Of a stretch of DNA of 64,000 bases, positions 21,355 to 33,642 are shown in pieces. The stretch comes from Mixophyes australis (Eukaryota > Chordata > Amphibia > Anura > Limnodynastidae). Both the position numbers and the translations under genes were made by a program. The notes beneath the pieces are model-generated. The model did not search any database and was not told the DNA's origin. It was given only the letters and a program-made list of their open reading frames with translations. The stretch covers positions 365,326,124-365,390,123 of the forward strand of contig JAVHZZ010000002.1 in the NCBI GenBank assembly GCA_036250195.1, given 5' to 3'. The stretch's first letter is position 1, and each line of letters begins with the position of its first letter.

Positions 21355-23269
21355 TACAATTACAGATGGCTTTCACTCACTGATTTTTCATAATTGCAAA
21401 CTGTGCTAAATAAATTTTCTTATCTCTACCAAAGGCTTCTATAGAAATGTTGCAAACACTCATGTTCAGTACAGAAATAATTTGCAAGTTAGATAAGTGA
21501 AAGCTAGTGGCTGCCAGAGCAGACTGCTGTAGAAGGGCACACTGGAACATAAAGTTCCACTCACTTAAGTAATATTAAATGAAGGCATGGAGACATATTA
21601 AAAAAACCTTTATTATAAAACAAAATTCAATCAAACACTTGTTCCATCTTAATTGTTCTTCTAAATTCATCTGTATCTTATTATTTTCTTCTGTCCTAAA
21701 AGTAAACCAAGAATAATTCAATGGTAAAAATTAAACCTGTTAGATGATGATTCTAGTGGAACTGCAATGAAATGAATGAAAAGGGGCCTGACTGCGGTTA
21801 GCTAGTCAGACCAGCTAGCCTAAAAATACCCGTTAGGCCACAATGTTTGCATCAGCTTTCCATATACATTCAGACCATGAAATTTTGGCCTACTCTAAAT
21901 CAGTCCCAATATTACGTATGAAAGTCACAGTGGTCATTATTTTTGTCTCTCAACTTATCAAAGAGAACCACCGTCTATAATTCCAGAAAAGAACAATCAG
22001 TTGTAAATTGTGTGGAAATGTCTATGAGTGCAGTTATTTTTTTTACATACAAGTCTTTTTGTATGACTCATTTTTAAGAATGTTGCTGAAAAGTATTTTA
22101 CTATGAAATTGTTTCTTAAAGGCTAAATATCTAATACTAATAGATAAATCTCTGTTGGCAACTTGGAACAAATCTTGATACTGCACGTTGATCAATGTCA
22201 TTCCATTTTTCCTCAAGTCACAGCTACAATGTATTGTATTAAAATTATTTATTAATGCTTTTTTATACTCTTGAATGCTTAAAGGACATTTATATATACT
22301 TTAACAGAGCTTGTGTCATGCATTGTGATTACCATCAATGTTGTCAATTCTTCACGTCAAAATATTAAATTTGAGTGTGTTTAGAAAGTATATTATATTT
22401 TATCTGATTGCTGCATTGAGACAGATGTGAATGTGATTAATCAAGACTGACAGCTGCACATAAGAGAGGGACCAGAGCCCAAGGGATATTACCCCCCAGA
22501 GGTGGGGTGAGCTATAGCTGAGCATACTCTAGAGAAGAGTGTCAGAGTCTAAGTGAGTAAATGTATGATATCTTCCCCGCAGAGGAGGAATGAGTAACAG
22601 TTGAGAGCAAGACGTGTGAGTCAGAAGAGATGCTAACCCTGGATGCACAATTTTTTTAAATGTCAGTGTGAGAGGGAGTACCAGTTGATTAAATGAGTAA
22701 ACCTGAGCTTGCATACATTGGAAGCAAGAGCAGACAGCCTAAAAGTGTGCCTGCAGATGGAGAACAGGGAGAGGCTGATACATGTGAGTAAAGTAGTACT
22801 ATAGTTCCCTGTGTACAATACACTTTTTAATACTTTAAAACAAGAAAACAAAACTAAAACTATAAGTAAGAATATAACTTAAGTCTTCTAGTAGCAAGTT
22901 TTTTTGAAAAAGATCTTTGGAACACATTTTATTCATAATAGTTACTAAAAATTAAACTTATGAACCATTAAAAATAATTTGAATAAACTCAGTCACTCTT
23001 GGCTGACATCAATGAAGTTTTTGCATAAACAAAAGTTCAAAAGTACTGCATATTTTTCTTCATCCCAAAGGTTAAAATATATTTCAAAGTCTATATAACT
23101 AAAACCAAGCATAAAACAGTAAAAAATAACAAGATATGTATCAAAAAAATAACGAAACCCAAAATATTTTATCTCACCTGCATACATGCTGAACCAGATG
23201 GGTATGAGGTACCCACAAGCACTTTACCATCATTGTGCTAGCACTCGCAACAATAAACCACTGTCACTA
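21355..23269. other. Nothing firmly recognised
   Basis: AT-rich. Minus-strand frames at 22529-22851 lack family motifs. The part nearest 23270 may be an eroded C-terminal section of the adjoining Penelope-like RT. Confidence 0.4.
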
Positions 23270-23825
23270 CGCAAACTGACAATGTCTGAACTCTAGGTAC
23301 ACAAAACGGCAACTTGCGTGCAGTATTTTCTTTGTTATAAGACCATATTCATGAGAAAAATTCAAATACAAGGCCTTGACATCACAGATCAAAAATCTAT
23401 ATGATACATTCCAATTTACAGTCTCTATCAATTGTAAAAAATGAATAGTGTCCTGAATGTGTGACTTCAGTGAAAACACATAACCTTGTCAATATGAATT
23501 CCCAAAATAGGATAAACAACTCAATGGTGAACCGACACCACCTGAAATTATAGGTCTCCCAGGGGGAGTTGTGAGTGATTTATGGATTTTAGGTAAGTGA
23601 TAATATGTGGGATCCACAGGATTAAGTGTAAACAAAAATATTAAAAGTTTCCTTAGATATCACACTATCGGCAAGGGCCTCATCCAATAAGTGTCTAAGA
23701 TCTTGATGATCATGTGGATAAAGTTTATATAGAATTGTTCATCATTCAAGTGTCTCATGGCTTCTATATTAAAATCTGCCCTATCTTGACTAACCAAACC
23801 TCCTCCCTTTTCCCCTGGCTTAGAC
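23270..23825 (-). pseudogene. Penelope-like element RT fragment (locus 1)
   Basis: Minus-strand piece of a Penelope-like retroelement, a class that encodes an RT and usually a GIY-YIG endonuclease. From its 5' side: KGGGLVSQDRADF, which fits the first conserved box; then YYHLPKIHK with TTPPGRPIISGG (about 23545-23600), which is diagnostic; then a CDVKALY box near 23365 in place of the first RT aspartate motif. Frame changes and stops show decay. The YxDD region is missing or unrecognisable downstream. Confidence 0.85.
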
Positions 23826-23827
23826 TG

Positions 23828-24035
23828 GTTACACACTACAGTGTTTTCAGCTGATTATTGGACCAATCAGTCGAGAAACCACTGATTGGCCAGATATCAC
23901 AGTAGTGTATACCCTGGACTGATGAATGATTATCGTTTCAAAGCCCACAAAATCTGTGATCGAGATTTTCAAACTGACTTGAAAATCTTGTTCACCCATG
24001 GAACAATGTCGGTCCAATACTACAGTGTGTATGCA
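23828..24035. mobile_element. Possible MITE, ACACACTACAG termini
   Basis: GGTTACACACTACAG on the left and CTACAGTGTGTATGCA on the right form a loose inverted pair. The interior contains ATTGGACCAATC palindromes. Boundaries and class are uncertain. Confidence 0.4.
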
Positions 24036-25289
24036 CGCTGCAGAATTGGAACAACAATTTAGCTGCAAACAAGTGCCAGCTGTGCACTCCCGGTTTTCCA
24101 TTCAGCTTACCAATGGAGGCCATATCGCAGGCAGCTGTAATAATAAATCTAAAAAAGCAGGACCCAGACAGGGGAAAGGAACATACACACAACATTTTTT
24201 CCCCCCAGCACACTGCTATAGCCAGCAACAGATCTGCCATTTCTACTGTAGATAAAAATGCAAAAGTCTTTGTTGCACACCTTTGCAAATGTATGTTTAA
24301 GCCATCCGCCACGCCAAGGCGCTTTTGCTAATAGGATGGTCCTACTCTAAACAATGAGAGTCCCATATATTTCGGCCATACATATGTGTTTTTAAATTGA
24401 GAGCCAACTTACCAAAGAGGTACCCCAGAAGCCTCCAAACAGCAATTCAGTGCCAGTACCCCCTCTCAGCTACTGACACCAACATGCCTCTCAGACAAAT
24501 ACAAAAGTGGAAGCTGCTCAAATCAATTTATAGGCCATAAGAGGTGCTTGAAAGGGTGGGGTTATCCTGCAAGGAACATACACACAACAGGGAAAAGGAT
24601 TAGTCTGGAGTTGTCCCTTAGTCACATGATATATAAACCTTAACCCTTTGCAAGCTAGAGAGGTTGCAATCTTGTGATACGCTAAGCTATAAGTTGTTTA
24701 ATGCCTGCATCTTCCTCACATTCGCCTTAGTTAATTATTTTTCAATGTGTGATTGTGTCTCTCAAACTCTCCACTAGTGCTTAATGTTCTTCTCTTTCCC
24801 TGATCTACAATCCTAACCCAGCTTGTCTTATTTTATACATGTGTCTATCTCCCTCACTCATCCCGTTTGCTTTCAATCTTTTGTTTATAACAGTCAACCC
24901 CTCTCACCTTTTTTATCTCCATCTCATTCTCTATATATGCCTCTGCCTTTCTTCTACACAAGCTTTCTCTGTAATTCCCATAATACTGGGGGTTTATTGA
25001 TTCACTGTGTGTACCCAGCCGAAAGGTTAAATAAGCGATCTCTGCAGATATATTTCAAAGGACCAATTCTTCCCATTGCTGTTGCTGGGTTTTGGAAGAA
25101 TAAAAAGGACAGACAGCAGAAGGGAGGGACTTGTGTATTTCAGGATCCTGTGAGAGAACGTTGATGTCTAACAAGGTGAGAACAGGACAGACATGTATGA
25201 CAGAAATATATTTGTCTGCAGTAAGACCCTTGAGGGACTTTCTCTCTTCATAAGTTAGATCATCTCAATAAACAATATTGCTTACAAAC
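24036..25289. other. Unassigned
   Basis: No gene. The pyrimidine-rich 24770-24970 stretch gives a spurious open frame. The last 100 bases (near 25250) may include eroded Penelope-like RT sequence. Confidence 0.4.
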
Positions 25290-25850
25290 ACTCGGAATTG
25301 ACTTGGGAACTAGGTTTGTCCCAAGCTTTGCAAACCTCTATATGGGACTGTTCGAGGAGCTGCACATGAGGTTCGTCATTCAGGGTGATCCTACTTCTCT
25401 AAAGCAGGTATATAGATGATCATTTTTTTGCTTGTGATGTGGTTGATTTATCTATTTCTACTCTTTTGACATATTAAAATCACAATTATACAAGTATTAA
25501 TTACCTGGCTATTACACTGCCGATAAGGGAGGATCTTATTATCACAGAAACCTTCTCTGAAGATGTTATTCCTGTCGTACTAAAATTAGTATACTTATGG
25601 TGAAGTACATAATATCCTTAAAAGTTTACAAAATCATAGTTTATCTAAGCATGTCAATTTATGTCAAAATAGTAATCTGGAAGGACAAAAAACTAAATCT
25701 ATTGAACAATCATGCATTGCCAAGAGAGGGGGTGATTGGAACAATCTCCTCTGCAAAAGAGAAGCTTACTGGATCATTAGGCTTAAGATCCTCATACCTC
25801 AAGGTCTCAACGATACAATAGAATAGAATACCATCTAGTAGTTTTATGTC
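25290..25850 (+). pseudogene. Penelope-like element, RT to C-terminus (locus 2)
   Basis: Plus-strand remnant. GTRFVPSFANLYMG (about 25310) is the conserved RT motif before the active site, and RYIDDHFF (about 25408) is the catalytic YxDD. Beyond 25470 most of the RT thumb and the GIY-YIG core are lost. The frame resumes with RGGDWN and KREAYW (about 25725-25775), the conserved tail of the GIY-YIG region, ending in IPQGLND and a stop near 25820. A deletion of the middle therefore joined active-site and C-terminal parts. Confidence 0.85.
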
Positions 25851-26091
25851 TACATATAGGTTTATTTCTAATAATTAATCTGGGATTTATTTGAGATCTG
25901 TTTTTAGGTTAGTGATTATGGTGTTACTCAATGGACATATCTGGAGCTAAATTTGAATGCTCATTGCCACATATAATCCTAATGAGATCAATTTATTCTA
26001 TTTCAAAAAAGGTTTGGTATACATTGTCAATAGAATGTTTAATATCTCCTCTTATATATTGTATTATACATAGGTAGATATATTATTTATA
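25851..26091. other. AT-rich, possibly PLE 3' region
   Basis: No motif. It lies between the PLE terminus and a SINE and may be PLE 3' untranslated sequence. Confidence 0.3.
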
Positions 26092-26400
26092 TTAGGACCA
26101 TTTATTGATATAGCGCCACTAATTCCGCAGCGCTGAACAGAGAACTCTCTCACATCAGTCCCTGCCCCATTGGGGTTCACAGTCTAAATTACGTAACACA
26201 CACACAGACAGACAGACAGACTAGGGTCAATTTGTTAGTAGCCAATTAACCTACCAGTATGTTTTTTGGAGTGTGAGGAAACCCACGCAAACATGGGGAG
26301 AACATACAAACTCCTCACAGATAAGGCCATGGTCGGGAATTGAACTCATGATCCCAGTGCTGTAAGGCAGAAGTGCTAACCACTTAGCTACCGTGCTATA
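26092..26400 (-). mobile_element. tRNA-headed SINE with L2-type tail
   Basis: Minus strand. The tRNA-like head (B-box-like GAGTTCAATTCCC on its sense strand, near 26335) is at the right. The body contains AGCCAATTAACCTACCAGTATG in the plus-strand reading and a (CAGA)n run. The 3' tail at the left reads ATATAGCGCCACTAATTCCG. Confidence 0.85.
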
Positions 26401-28638
26401 TGCCTGTGTATGCCTGGTTTGGTTTTAATAGACTATACAATCTGTAATGGGATTATTTATGTATTTAAACTAAGTGTAATAACCAGTCAGTCTTGGGTAG
26501 AGACTGTACCTAGATCATTCAATATTTTTTCTGTGTCCATGTTTATAATTTAGGATTATCCTCTGTCACGCAACTCTAATGGTATTATGATATCATTTTT
26601 TATTGTTGTTTTATTATTGATTTTATATGTGCCCTAAAGTTTATTATACTGTTGAGAGGAAACATTATAGCAGTTGTGAACTTATTGGCTAGTGGTTTAG
26701 AGTTTTATGTAAGTGATGGCAATTAATGAACATAAATGATTATTATTGTATTGCTGCTGTATTGTATATAGTCACCATAGCAAATCCAGTTTGAATTTGA
26801 TTTGCTAGGTCACATATATGTGATAAGGCACATGACCAGGACAACTACAACTGATTCTTTATAGGCTGAATCAGATATATGTGACCAGCTGTCCAATTAA
26901 TAAATAGTGCCCCATTCCCCTTTGATGAACCAAAAAACATGATAAAGTAGGTAGAGAAAGTGGAGAAGTGCTAATAGAGAGAATACTGCCTGTTCATCAA
27001 TACTGCCTGTTGCTCCACACCAATGTTACTACATTTAATGAGTAAATAGCTGGCCCATTATTCTATCATTAGCAGATTTTTCATATGGCTTTCTGGATCA
27101 GCAGAAAGACACATTGAAGGCTAAGTACTTTGTCTGCAACTTATATAATCAGTATTGCAGTCTACTGTGCTGTAGTTTTGTTCCCTTATCATGGAGGGTT
27201 CTTCATACAGCTAAGGTCCCTTCTATGATTGTCTCTATTATTTTTGGAGAGCTTATAACTGTTCAATAATATGATTACCATCCAGACGCTATTTCACTAG
27301 CTTTTCATGACAGATGTGGACCATTTACCTAATCAACTAGGATCCCTTAATGGTTGATTGCTATTTGCTATGTAGGAGCACCTTCAATATTGGTGCTCTT
27401 ATGCATTTATATGCATTTATGCCGCTGATACATAATTTCATGGGATATGTTTCATTGATTACTTGGGTAGTTAATTCTTTTGTCAACTATGTCTATCGTC
27501 AAAATTGGTTTTAATTTATTTTATCAAATTTATAATTTATCTGTATATAGCACTCTCTTATTTATTTATTTGCATATATCTAGGGGTCAGACCACAAAAT
27601 TGGGAGCAGCAGTTTAGATAGACATTCATGTATTTAAATTGTATTAGTGCCGGATTGTATTTATTGTATTGTAATATTTACAACCTGGCAGGTGATATAG
27701 ATTTGTGCAGAGTGAGAATGGAGCTGTTCATAGTTACTGTACTAGTGTTATCTGAAACTCAAGTATTGTGCTGGAGTGAAGAAGAGTGTAAATAAAGATG
27801 TTCTATTTTGAATAGAGATGGTCTGACGTCCAACTTATTGTGACTTTTATTGCACTGAATTACAAGTTTCATCACATGTGTTCCAACACCTTCAAATGGA
27901 ATTTGTACAAACAACCTGCATGTGCAGGGACCCTCTGGTTATCTACATCCAATCCCAGGAGCTAGCCAGGGCTAGAGAAGGAGGTGCACTGTCTAGTCTT
28001 TGCACCTCAACAGTACACACAGTGACAAGGGATTACAAAGATATGGTTCCCATGAACTCATATAAACTGAAACAGTGGCACTCGGTTAATATAGAATTTT
28101 CCCAGCATTTGTTCCCCAAAAGGAATTATGAGATGAGTTATGGTTTGAACAAACTTCACATTCTAGTTTTACGTCTGATCAATGGGGCAGCCATAGACAT
28201 GATCTTATAAATGTTTGCTATAAATTTGTATTTGTTTGCCTCAGATATTAAATGAATGTGCAGTGGACTGTACTGTTGTCAGCTGATTATATGAAAGTAT
28301 GACCAATGTATAATACAAACAGTGATTTCAAAATACAAGACAGACACAAAGGCATCATTGTAGAAAATAACCTTATAATGGTGGAGAATTAATTTAAGGG
28401 TAGACAGTTTTATTACAGCTCTGCATTCAACTGTATAATTCTATATGGCTTGAATGAAAAGCCTTTATTGTGGTGAACAGGTTACTCAATATTATCTCAG
28501 CTAAACTAAACTAGATATTGAACTCATGCGATATGTCTATCTATCTGTTGTATATACTTAGCAAACCCATTAAATCATGTTTTTGACATCATCTAAATTA
28601 AAATATAATGATTGGGAAATGAAAAATAAAGTATAGAA
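26401..28638. other. Unassigned AT-rich DNA, one LTR-like end
   Basis: GAGTGTAAATAAAGATG near 27785 has a polyadenylation signal in LTR-like context, but no matching start or target duplication was found. An open frame at 27878-28210 has no recognisable motif. Confidence 0.35.
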
Positions 28639-28744
28639 TCATCATCAGTTAAATATATAGCGCCACTTATTCCGCAGCGCTGTACAAAGAACTCATTCAC
28701 ATCAGTCCCTGCCCCATTGGAGCTTACAGTCTAAATTCCCTAAC

Positions 28745-28788
<44 letters not shown>

Positions 28789-28990
28789 TAGGGTCAATTT
28801 AGATAGCGGCCAATTAACCTACCAGTATGTTTTTGGACAGTGGCAGGAAACCAGAGCACCATGAGGAAACCCACTTAAACAGAGGGAGAACATACAAACT
28901 CCCCACAGATATGGCCATGGTCGGGAATCAAACTCATGACCCCAGTGCTGTGAGGCAGAAGTGCTAACCACTAGGCCACTGTGCTGCCCA
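28639..28990 (-). mobile_element. tRNA-headed SINE with (GA)n expansion
   Basis: Full-length copy on the minus strand from TGGTTAGCACTTCTGCCTC (sense; near 28960) to the tail ATATAGCGCCACTTATTCCG followed by ATGATG units (sense). It contains an expanded (GA)n at 28747-28779. The 61-codon minus frame over the head is a by-product. Confidence 0.9.
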
Positions 28991-29889
28991 CAAGAATAAT
29001 ACATGCCCTGCTCCGTTCCTAAACCTAAATCTCCTTTACCATTATTGCAAATGTAATATTTAAATTAAACAAAATAAAAATGTCCTTAGTGCTTTAATTC
29101 TTGCCACTGAAACATGCATCCATGAGATGGGCATGTGTGTCCATGCACAGACTTAATTCCCATCACTTGCTGTGTGCTTTTCTTTAACATTCTGAGGACA
29201 TTTACTGTAACTTTCAAGTGTCCATGCATTTAATGATTATATTTCCCAAAAAGAGTTGAATAAGTTATTATTAATCAAATGGTAGGCAGAAGTGACAGGA
29301 GACAGAGGGTAGCTTCTTAGCTGGCAAGCATTGCTGTTCCATTTTATTTATTAACTACGTCAATCTTAAATGAGTAGGCAACTTAGAAAATAGATCTTTC
29401 CATCTCTTACATTGTCAATACTGAATTAAAGTCGAGTAAAATATAAATTATACTGGTCTTTAAATCATAAATCTTTCCTTTTTCTACTTAAAACAATACT
29501 TTCTTTTTAAAAATCTTGCCTTTATCAAACCAATCTATTCTTTTAAAAAAGGGTAGGATAGTTATATAAAAAGGGAGAATTAACTCTTTATTTCTCTCTC
29601 CTTATGAATTCTCTACTCTCCTTAAACAAAAGTACCTTACAATAAACAACCTATTTTTTAAAAATGCTAATACATAGATTTCATAAAAATATAAAAACCA
29701 TCATATATAAATTATCCAACAAATACAACTCAATGGGTATGAATTGCTTGTGTAGATATATATCAGACATGTACAGTATACTTTCAATCAGATAACTCTC
29801 AATATGAATAAATTCTATAAACATCAGTAGTAAACATATTAAGAAATACATAACCAAATTTAATCAATCATCACTAAAAAAAACACTCA
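28991..29889. other. Nothing recognised
   Basis: AT-rich with oligo-A and oligo-T runs. No motif in any frame. Confidence 0.45.
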
Positions 29890-30235
29890 AAGTCTAAATT
29901 TAGACCCGTGGGTGCCAATGTTTTTAGGCAATGAATCCACCTCATTACTTTTTTGGCTAATAGAACAGGAGCATCATTCCTTCTCCAGTTATTTTATACT
30001 TTTTTCTATTCCTCAGAAATTTTTAAGCCCGTTGCTGAGCTGTTGTGCTGCAACTTGAATCAGCTGAAACCGAATGATTCATGAAACCTATTTTAATATT
30101 TCTTATGTGCTCTGCTAGTCTAACTTTTAAAGGGTGTGAAATTTTCTCTCCATAAAGTAGACCACAGGTGTACTCTAAAAGATATATAACGTTCGTAGTG
30201 CTACAGGTAATAAATACTTTAATGGTAAAAGATTG
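29890..30235 (-). pseudogene. Penelope-like GIY-YIG endonuclease fragment (locus 3, minus)
   Basis: Minus-strand piece corresponding to the C-terminal nicking domain of a Penelope-like element. TNVIYLLEYTCGLLYGEK (near 30150-30205) fits the GIY-YIG start with one residue lost. KVRLAEHIRNIK is the conserved Arg-Glu-His helix. KVMRWIHCLKTLAPTGL (near 29920-29970) is the tail. Stops and frame shifts are present. It faces, and nearly touches, the plus-strand PLE piece at 30289. Confidence 0.8.
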
Positions 30236-30288
30236 ATTTTTTTAGAACAAACTCAGTTTGCTTATTTGTTTGATTGTGAAACATATTT

Positions 30289-31030
30289 TTGCAAGCTGCA
30301 TATATCCTGCATCTGAAAAATCCTTATATGGAATATATACGGAATGCTTATAAAAATCCCTCAGAATCCATAAGAATGAAATTAAATATTTTTTTCATGA
30401 AGTATAAAGAGAAAGGGGCTCTAAGTGAAAAGGAGGCAAGCTATTTCTCTATCCCTTATCCCACAACTCTGGTGATGTATATCCTACCCAAGATACATAA
30501 CTATAGTAGCAATCCCCCTGGATGACCTATAACAGCAGGAACCAAATCTCTGACTGAGAATATGTCAGCCATGATAGATTTCTATCTCCAACCCCTGATT
30601 TGTAATAAATTATATCTTAAAGGCACTGGAGAACTTTTAAGGAAACTGGAAATTATTAAATGGTATAAGGATCATACCCTAGTTACTGCAGACATTAAGT
30701 CACTGTACATCAGCATTAGACATGATGATGGTATTAATGCAGTGATTATTTTAGACAAATAAAAAATAACATTGGAAGTGAAATAAATTGTGCTTGAGGG
30801 AATTAAATTTATTCTCAATATTAACAATTTCTACTTTAGTGGTCATTATTATTTGCAGTGGATCAGAACAGCTATGGGCACCAGGTGTTGCTCCTAGCTA
30901 TGTAAATCTGTTCTTGGCACATTGGGAAATAACCAACATATGGGAGAAGTTTGGCTTAGGATTAAACCTTGTATCCTGGACACGCTGTAGAGATGATCCA
31001 TTCCTTTCTAGATTTGACTGCATACATTAA
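30289..31030 (+). pseudogene. Penelope-like RT fragment (locus 3, plus)
   Basis: Plus-strand RT N-terminal half: ALSEKEASYFSIPYP, YILPKIHNYSSNPPG (about 30480-30522, followed by a stop in place of the usual Arg), SLTENMSAMIDFYLQPL, and VTADIKSLYISI (about 30700-30720), the first aspartate motif. After a frame change come YLQWIRTAMGT (about 30855-30885) and APSYVNLFLAHWE. The YxDD box is not seen; the match ends near 31000. No GIY-YIG domain follows. Confidence 0.85.
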
Positions 31031-31385
31031 ATTCACTAGTGCACGACTTTACATAAAAATATATATATTTTGTATGGCCATCTTTTTCTATACATATTTG
31101 TAGTGCAAATGCATCCTTCTCTATAAGAGCCCCACACCATGTCTGTTCACATATTCACAACTGCAACAGTTCCCTTTGTCTCCCTTCCCACTGAAAATGA
31201 ACATTGTTCTCTGCATTTGCTCAGCATTCATACTCTCTGATCAAACTATAACAGCAGCAAAAGTTCTCTCTCTCTCCCTCTATCTCTCCCTCTTTCTTTT
31301 ACTGTCTATTTCTCTCCCACCCCATGCCCCTGATAACAAACACTACTCTCTACACACTCTCTCTCCTCTAACTCAGTAGCAGTAC
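31031..31385. other. CT-rich DNA, no gene
   Basis: (CTCT)-rich segment 31262-31315 and repeated CTCTCTCC. No coding motif. Confidence 0.5.
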
Positions 31386-31890
31386 GCATACTCTCTCATA
31401 CATGTGATGCAATGTCTGATAGTGTGACCCATGTTTCTGTTATTGCCAGAAGGTTGAGATTATTGGAGAAGAAGAGGTTGTGTATGGAGAAACCCTAACT
31501 TTGTTACAAACAGAGCGTGCATTCCAAATGGCACATTTAAAGGATTTTAGAAGAAAAGGGAGACAGGTGACGTGTTTGAGGTTTGCTGGATTTCGGTAGT
31601 ATTCAGAAATATGTGTATGGGATAAGTGAGGGGGACCTGGATTAGGTGATATATCACCAGCTATTAGAAGCAGAGAGAGAGAGAATGAAAGGTAACTTGA
31701 TTGTAAGATGTGACCTTTTAGTTTCTGGTGACAGAATGAGGCTGTTCGAGGAAAACAGTTCATGAGTGTTAAATAGAGATGAGTAGAGTAAGGAAGGGGA
31801 AATGTGAACAAAGGTATGTATTGCAAGAAGGTTGAAGAATGATATAGTCCTAAATATAATTCCATGAAAGGAGAGTATGAAAAGCAATGT
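31386..31890 (-). pseudogene. L2-type LINE, 5' end of ORF2 with 2A-like motif
   Basis: Minus-strand N-terminal part of a LINE polyprotein: a leucine-rich stretch, then AGDISPNPGPP (GDISPNPGP at 31632-31658), then CAIWNARSVCNK (about 31505-31545), the start of the apurinic endonuclease, and LLAITETW (about 31435-31460) holding its catalytic glutamate. Frame changes lie after CNK. It is cut off near 31400, and a plus-strand SINE sits at its other end (31894). It overlaps in domain coverage with the copy at 18.5-21 kb, so they are separate copies. Confidence 0.8.
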
Positions 31891-31893
31891 GTT

Positions 31894-32234
31894 GGGCAGC
31901 ACGGTGGCTTAGTGGTTAGCATTTGGGTCATGAGTTCAATTCCCAACCATGGCCTTATCTGTGTGGAGTTTGTATGTTCTCCTCATGTTTGCGTGGGTTT
32001 CCCCCGGGTGCTCTGATTTCCTCCCACACCCCAAATAAAAACAAACATACTAGTAGGGTAATTGGCTGCTATCAAATTAACCCTAGTCTCTCTCTTTCTC
32101 TGTATGTCTGTGTATATGTATGATAGGGAATTTAGACTGTAAGCTCCAACCAATGGGGCAGGGACTGATGTGAGTGAGTTCTCTGTACAGTGCTGCGGAA
32201 TTAGTGGCACTATATAAATAGCTGATGATGATCA
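31894..32234 (+). mobile_element. tRNA-headed SINE, plus strand
   Basis: Head GGGCAGCACGGTGGCTTAGT holds an A-box-like TGGCTTAGTGG; GAGTTCAATTCCC is the B box. The body ends TTAGTGGCACTATATAAATA and GCTGATGATGATC. A short loss removes the bases between TTAGCA and GGGTCATGAG that the other copies have. A degenerate ATGTGTTG/ATGTTGTG pair may be the target duplication. Confidence 0.9.
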
Positions 32235-33466
32235 TGTTGTGCTGGACATTTGGATTTCAGAGTAACAGCAAGAAACTGAGGGAAATAAAAAGAAATTCCG
32301 ATGTAGTGGGCTGGTGCTCGTGGGTCAGGTTGTAAGTTAATTCTGCTGCCTAAACCCTAATCCAGAGGCCTGTCTTCCCTCCTTCTTTAGAAACAGATTT
32401 TGGGTTAGTTGCTGGTTGGCGCTGCCTATGTACCTCTATATCCTTTGTGCATCCCTTACTCCATACACTTCGATAATCCCTATGGCACTGCTGTGGTGTG
32501 TTTTCAAACAATGTGGTAGAGTAAGTGTAAGGATAATCAGCTATGTGGGGCCTGTATCAGTCAATTCTTGTGTTACCTCAGTCAATAACCCTACGTATTT
32601 CGTCGGCTTGCAACTGCAATTTGCTCAGGGGATGAAGTAATGGATCTCTCATTTTTGCATGTACATTTATTGCCTTGCAAAGTCTGTTTATTATTCTGTA
32701 TATGCATTCATCTGCTTACCAACTTGATACATATTTTGTCTTACCTACCCATCTCTTACTTCAGTATAAGGGCACACAACTTAACCTTAGCCTACATAAT
32801 GTAGACTTGAATAAAAAGTCAGGTCCTGAGGGGACTTCCTATACATACATATGGCCTGGCTATCTACTGTCCCCTTGCCCCTTATCAAGGGATAAACCTA
32901 GTGGGTGTATACAGATTTTCCCACCTAGTATTATGCATTGCTCTAAAATAACTTTATGTATACTCTCAAATTAAAAATGAGAAATTGCATATATATTTTA
33001 TAGAACCTAGGGGACCTTCCCATACCTTGCGTACCTCGCTACCTGTACTCCCTTGCCCCTTGTGAAGGGATGGATCAATCGTTATGCAGAAATGTCATGG
33101 CACTGGCAGTAGATTATCTGCGGCCTTTGTATAGCTTTTTCTTTACCCCGTTCCTAGAGAAAATAGTTGGACTGGGAGTAGTACCTCATTTTTGAGTAGA
33201 ATATGCCAGTGTCTTTACGCGCACTAGTGCCGCAATATCGGTAATAGTGCGCAGGCAGCATTACTTTTTACAGTAACGCAGTCAATTGAATTCCCCCCTA
33301 TGTGTATTGATTATGCAAGATTCATATGATAAAATTATCATGGTATGGTGTTTTGCTAAACAAGTGTTTTAAGTGTCTTAAAATACAAGTGTCTTAAAAC
33401 AGTATACATAGTAAGGCATCTCTGCAGCGTGTATGATTCATTTGCCAAATGTTGATCCAGCTAAGC
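32235..33466. other. Mostly unassigned; one old duplication
   Basis: A diverged direct duplication at about 32825-32891 and 33006-33073 shares CTCCCTTGCCCCTT-like and GGGGAC-TTCC segments. CGCACTAGTGCCGC (33220) and GAATTCCCCCCTA (33291) look like part of a palindromic MITE. No gene. Confidence 0.45.
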
Positions 33467-33642
33467 ATTTTTTTTTTTTTTTTTTTTTTTTAAAAGCCTT
33501 TATTATTCTATTGCACATAATCAGGTACAGAATATTGAATGAAGGAATCATGCTTGACTGTCAAAGAATAGTTGTGCTATAATGAAGATAATGGCAGAAA
33601 CAGGTACAAAATGCCTTAAGAAAAAAACTCTTTTGTTTCGTA
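33467..33642 (-). mobile_element. Retrocopy 3' end with poly(A), minus strand
   Basis: A run of about 25 T (33467-33492) followed by AAAAGCCTTTATTATTC reads on the minus strand as a polyadenylation-like AATAAAGG and poly(A) tail. The body, about 150 bp, is unclassified, possibly an L1-type 3' end. Confidence 0.5.

Noticed and set aside
28639..28990. tRNA gene
   Set aside because: The A and B boxes belong to the SINE head; no cloverleaf with acceptor stem could be drawn, and several copies share the same body and tail.
18540..31890. One L2-type LINE split by a 10-kb insertion
   Set aside because: The two pieces overlap around the TETW box and beyond, more than a target duplication allows, so they are separate copies.
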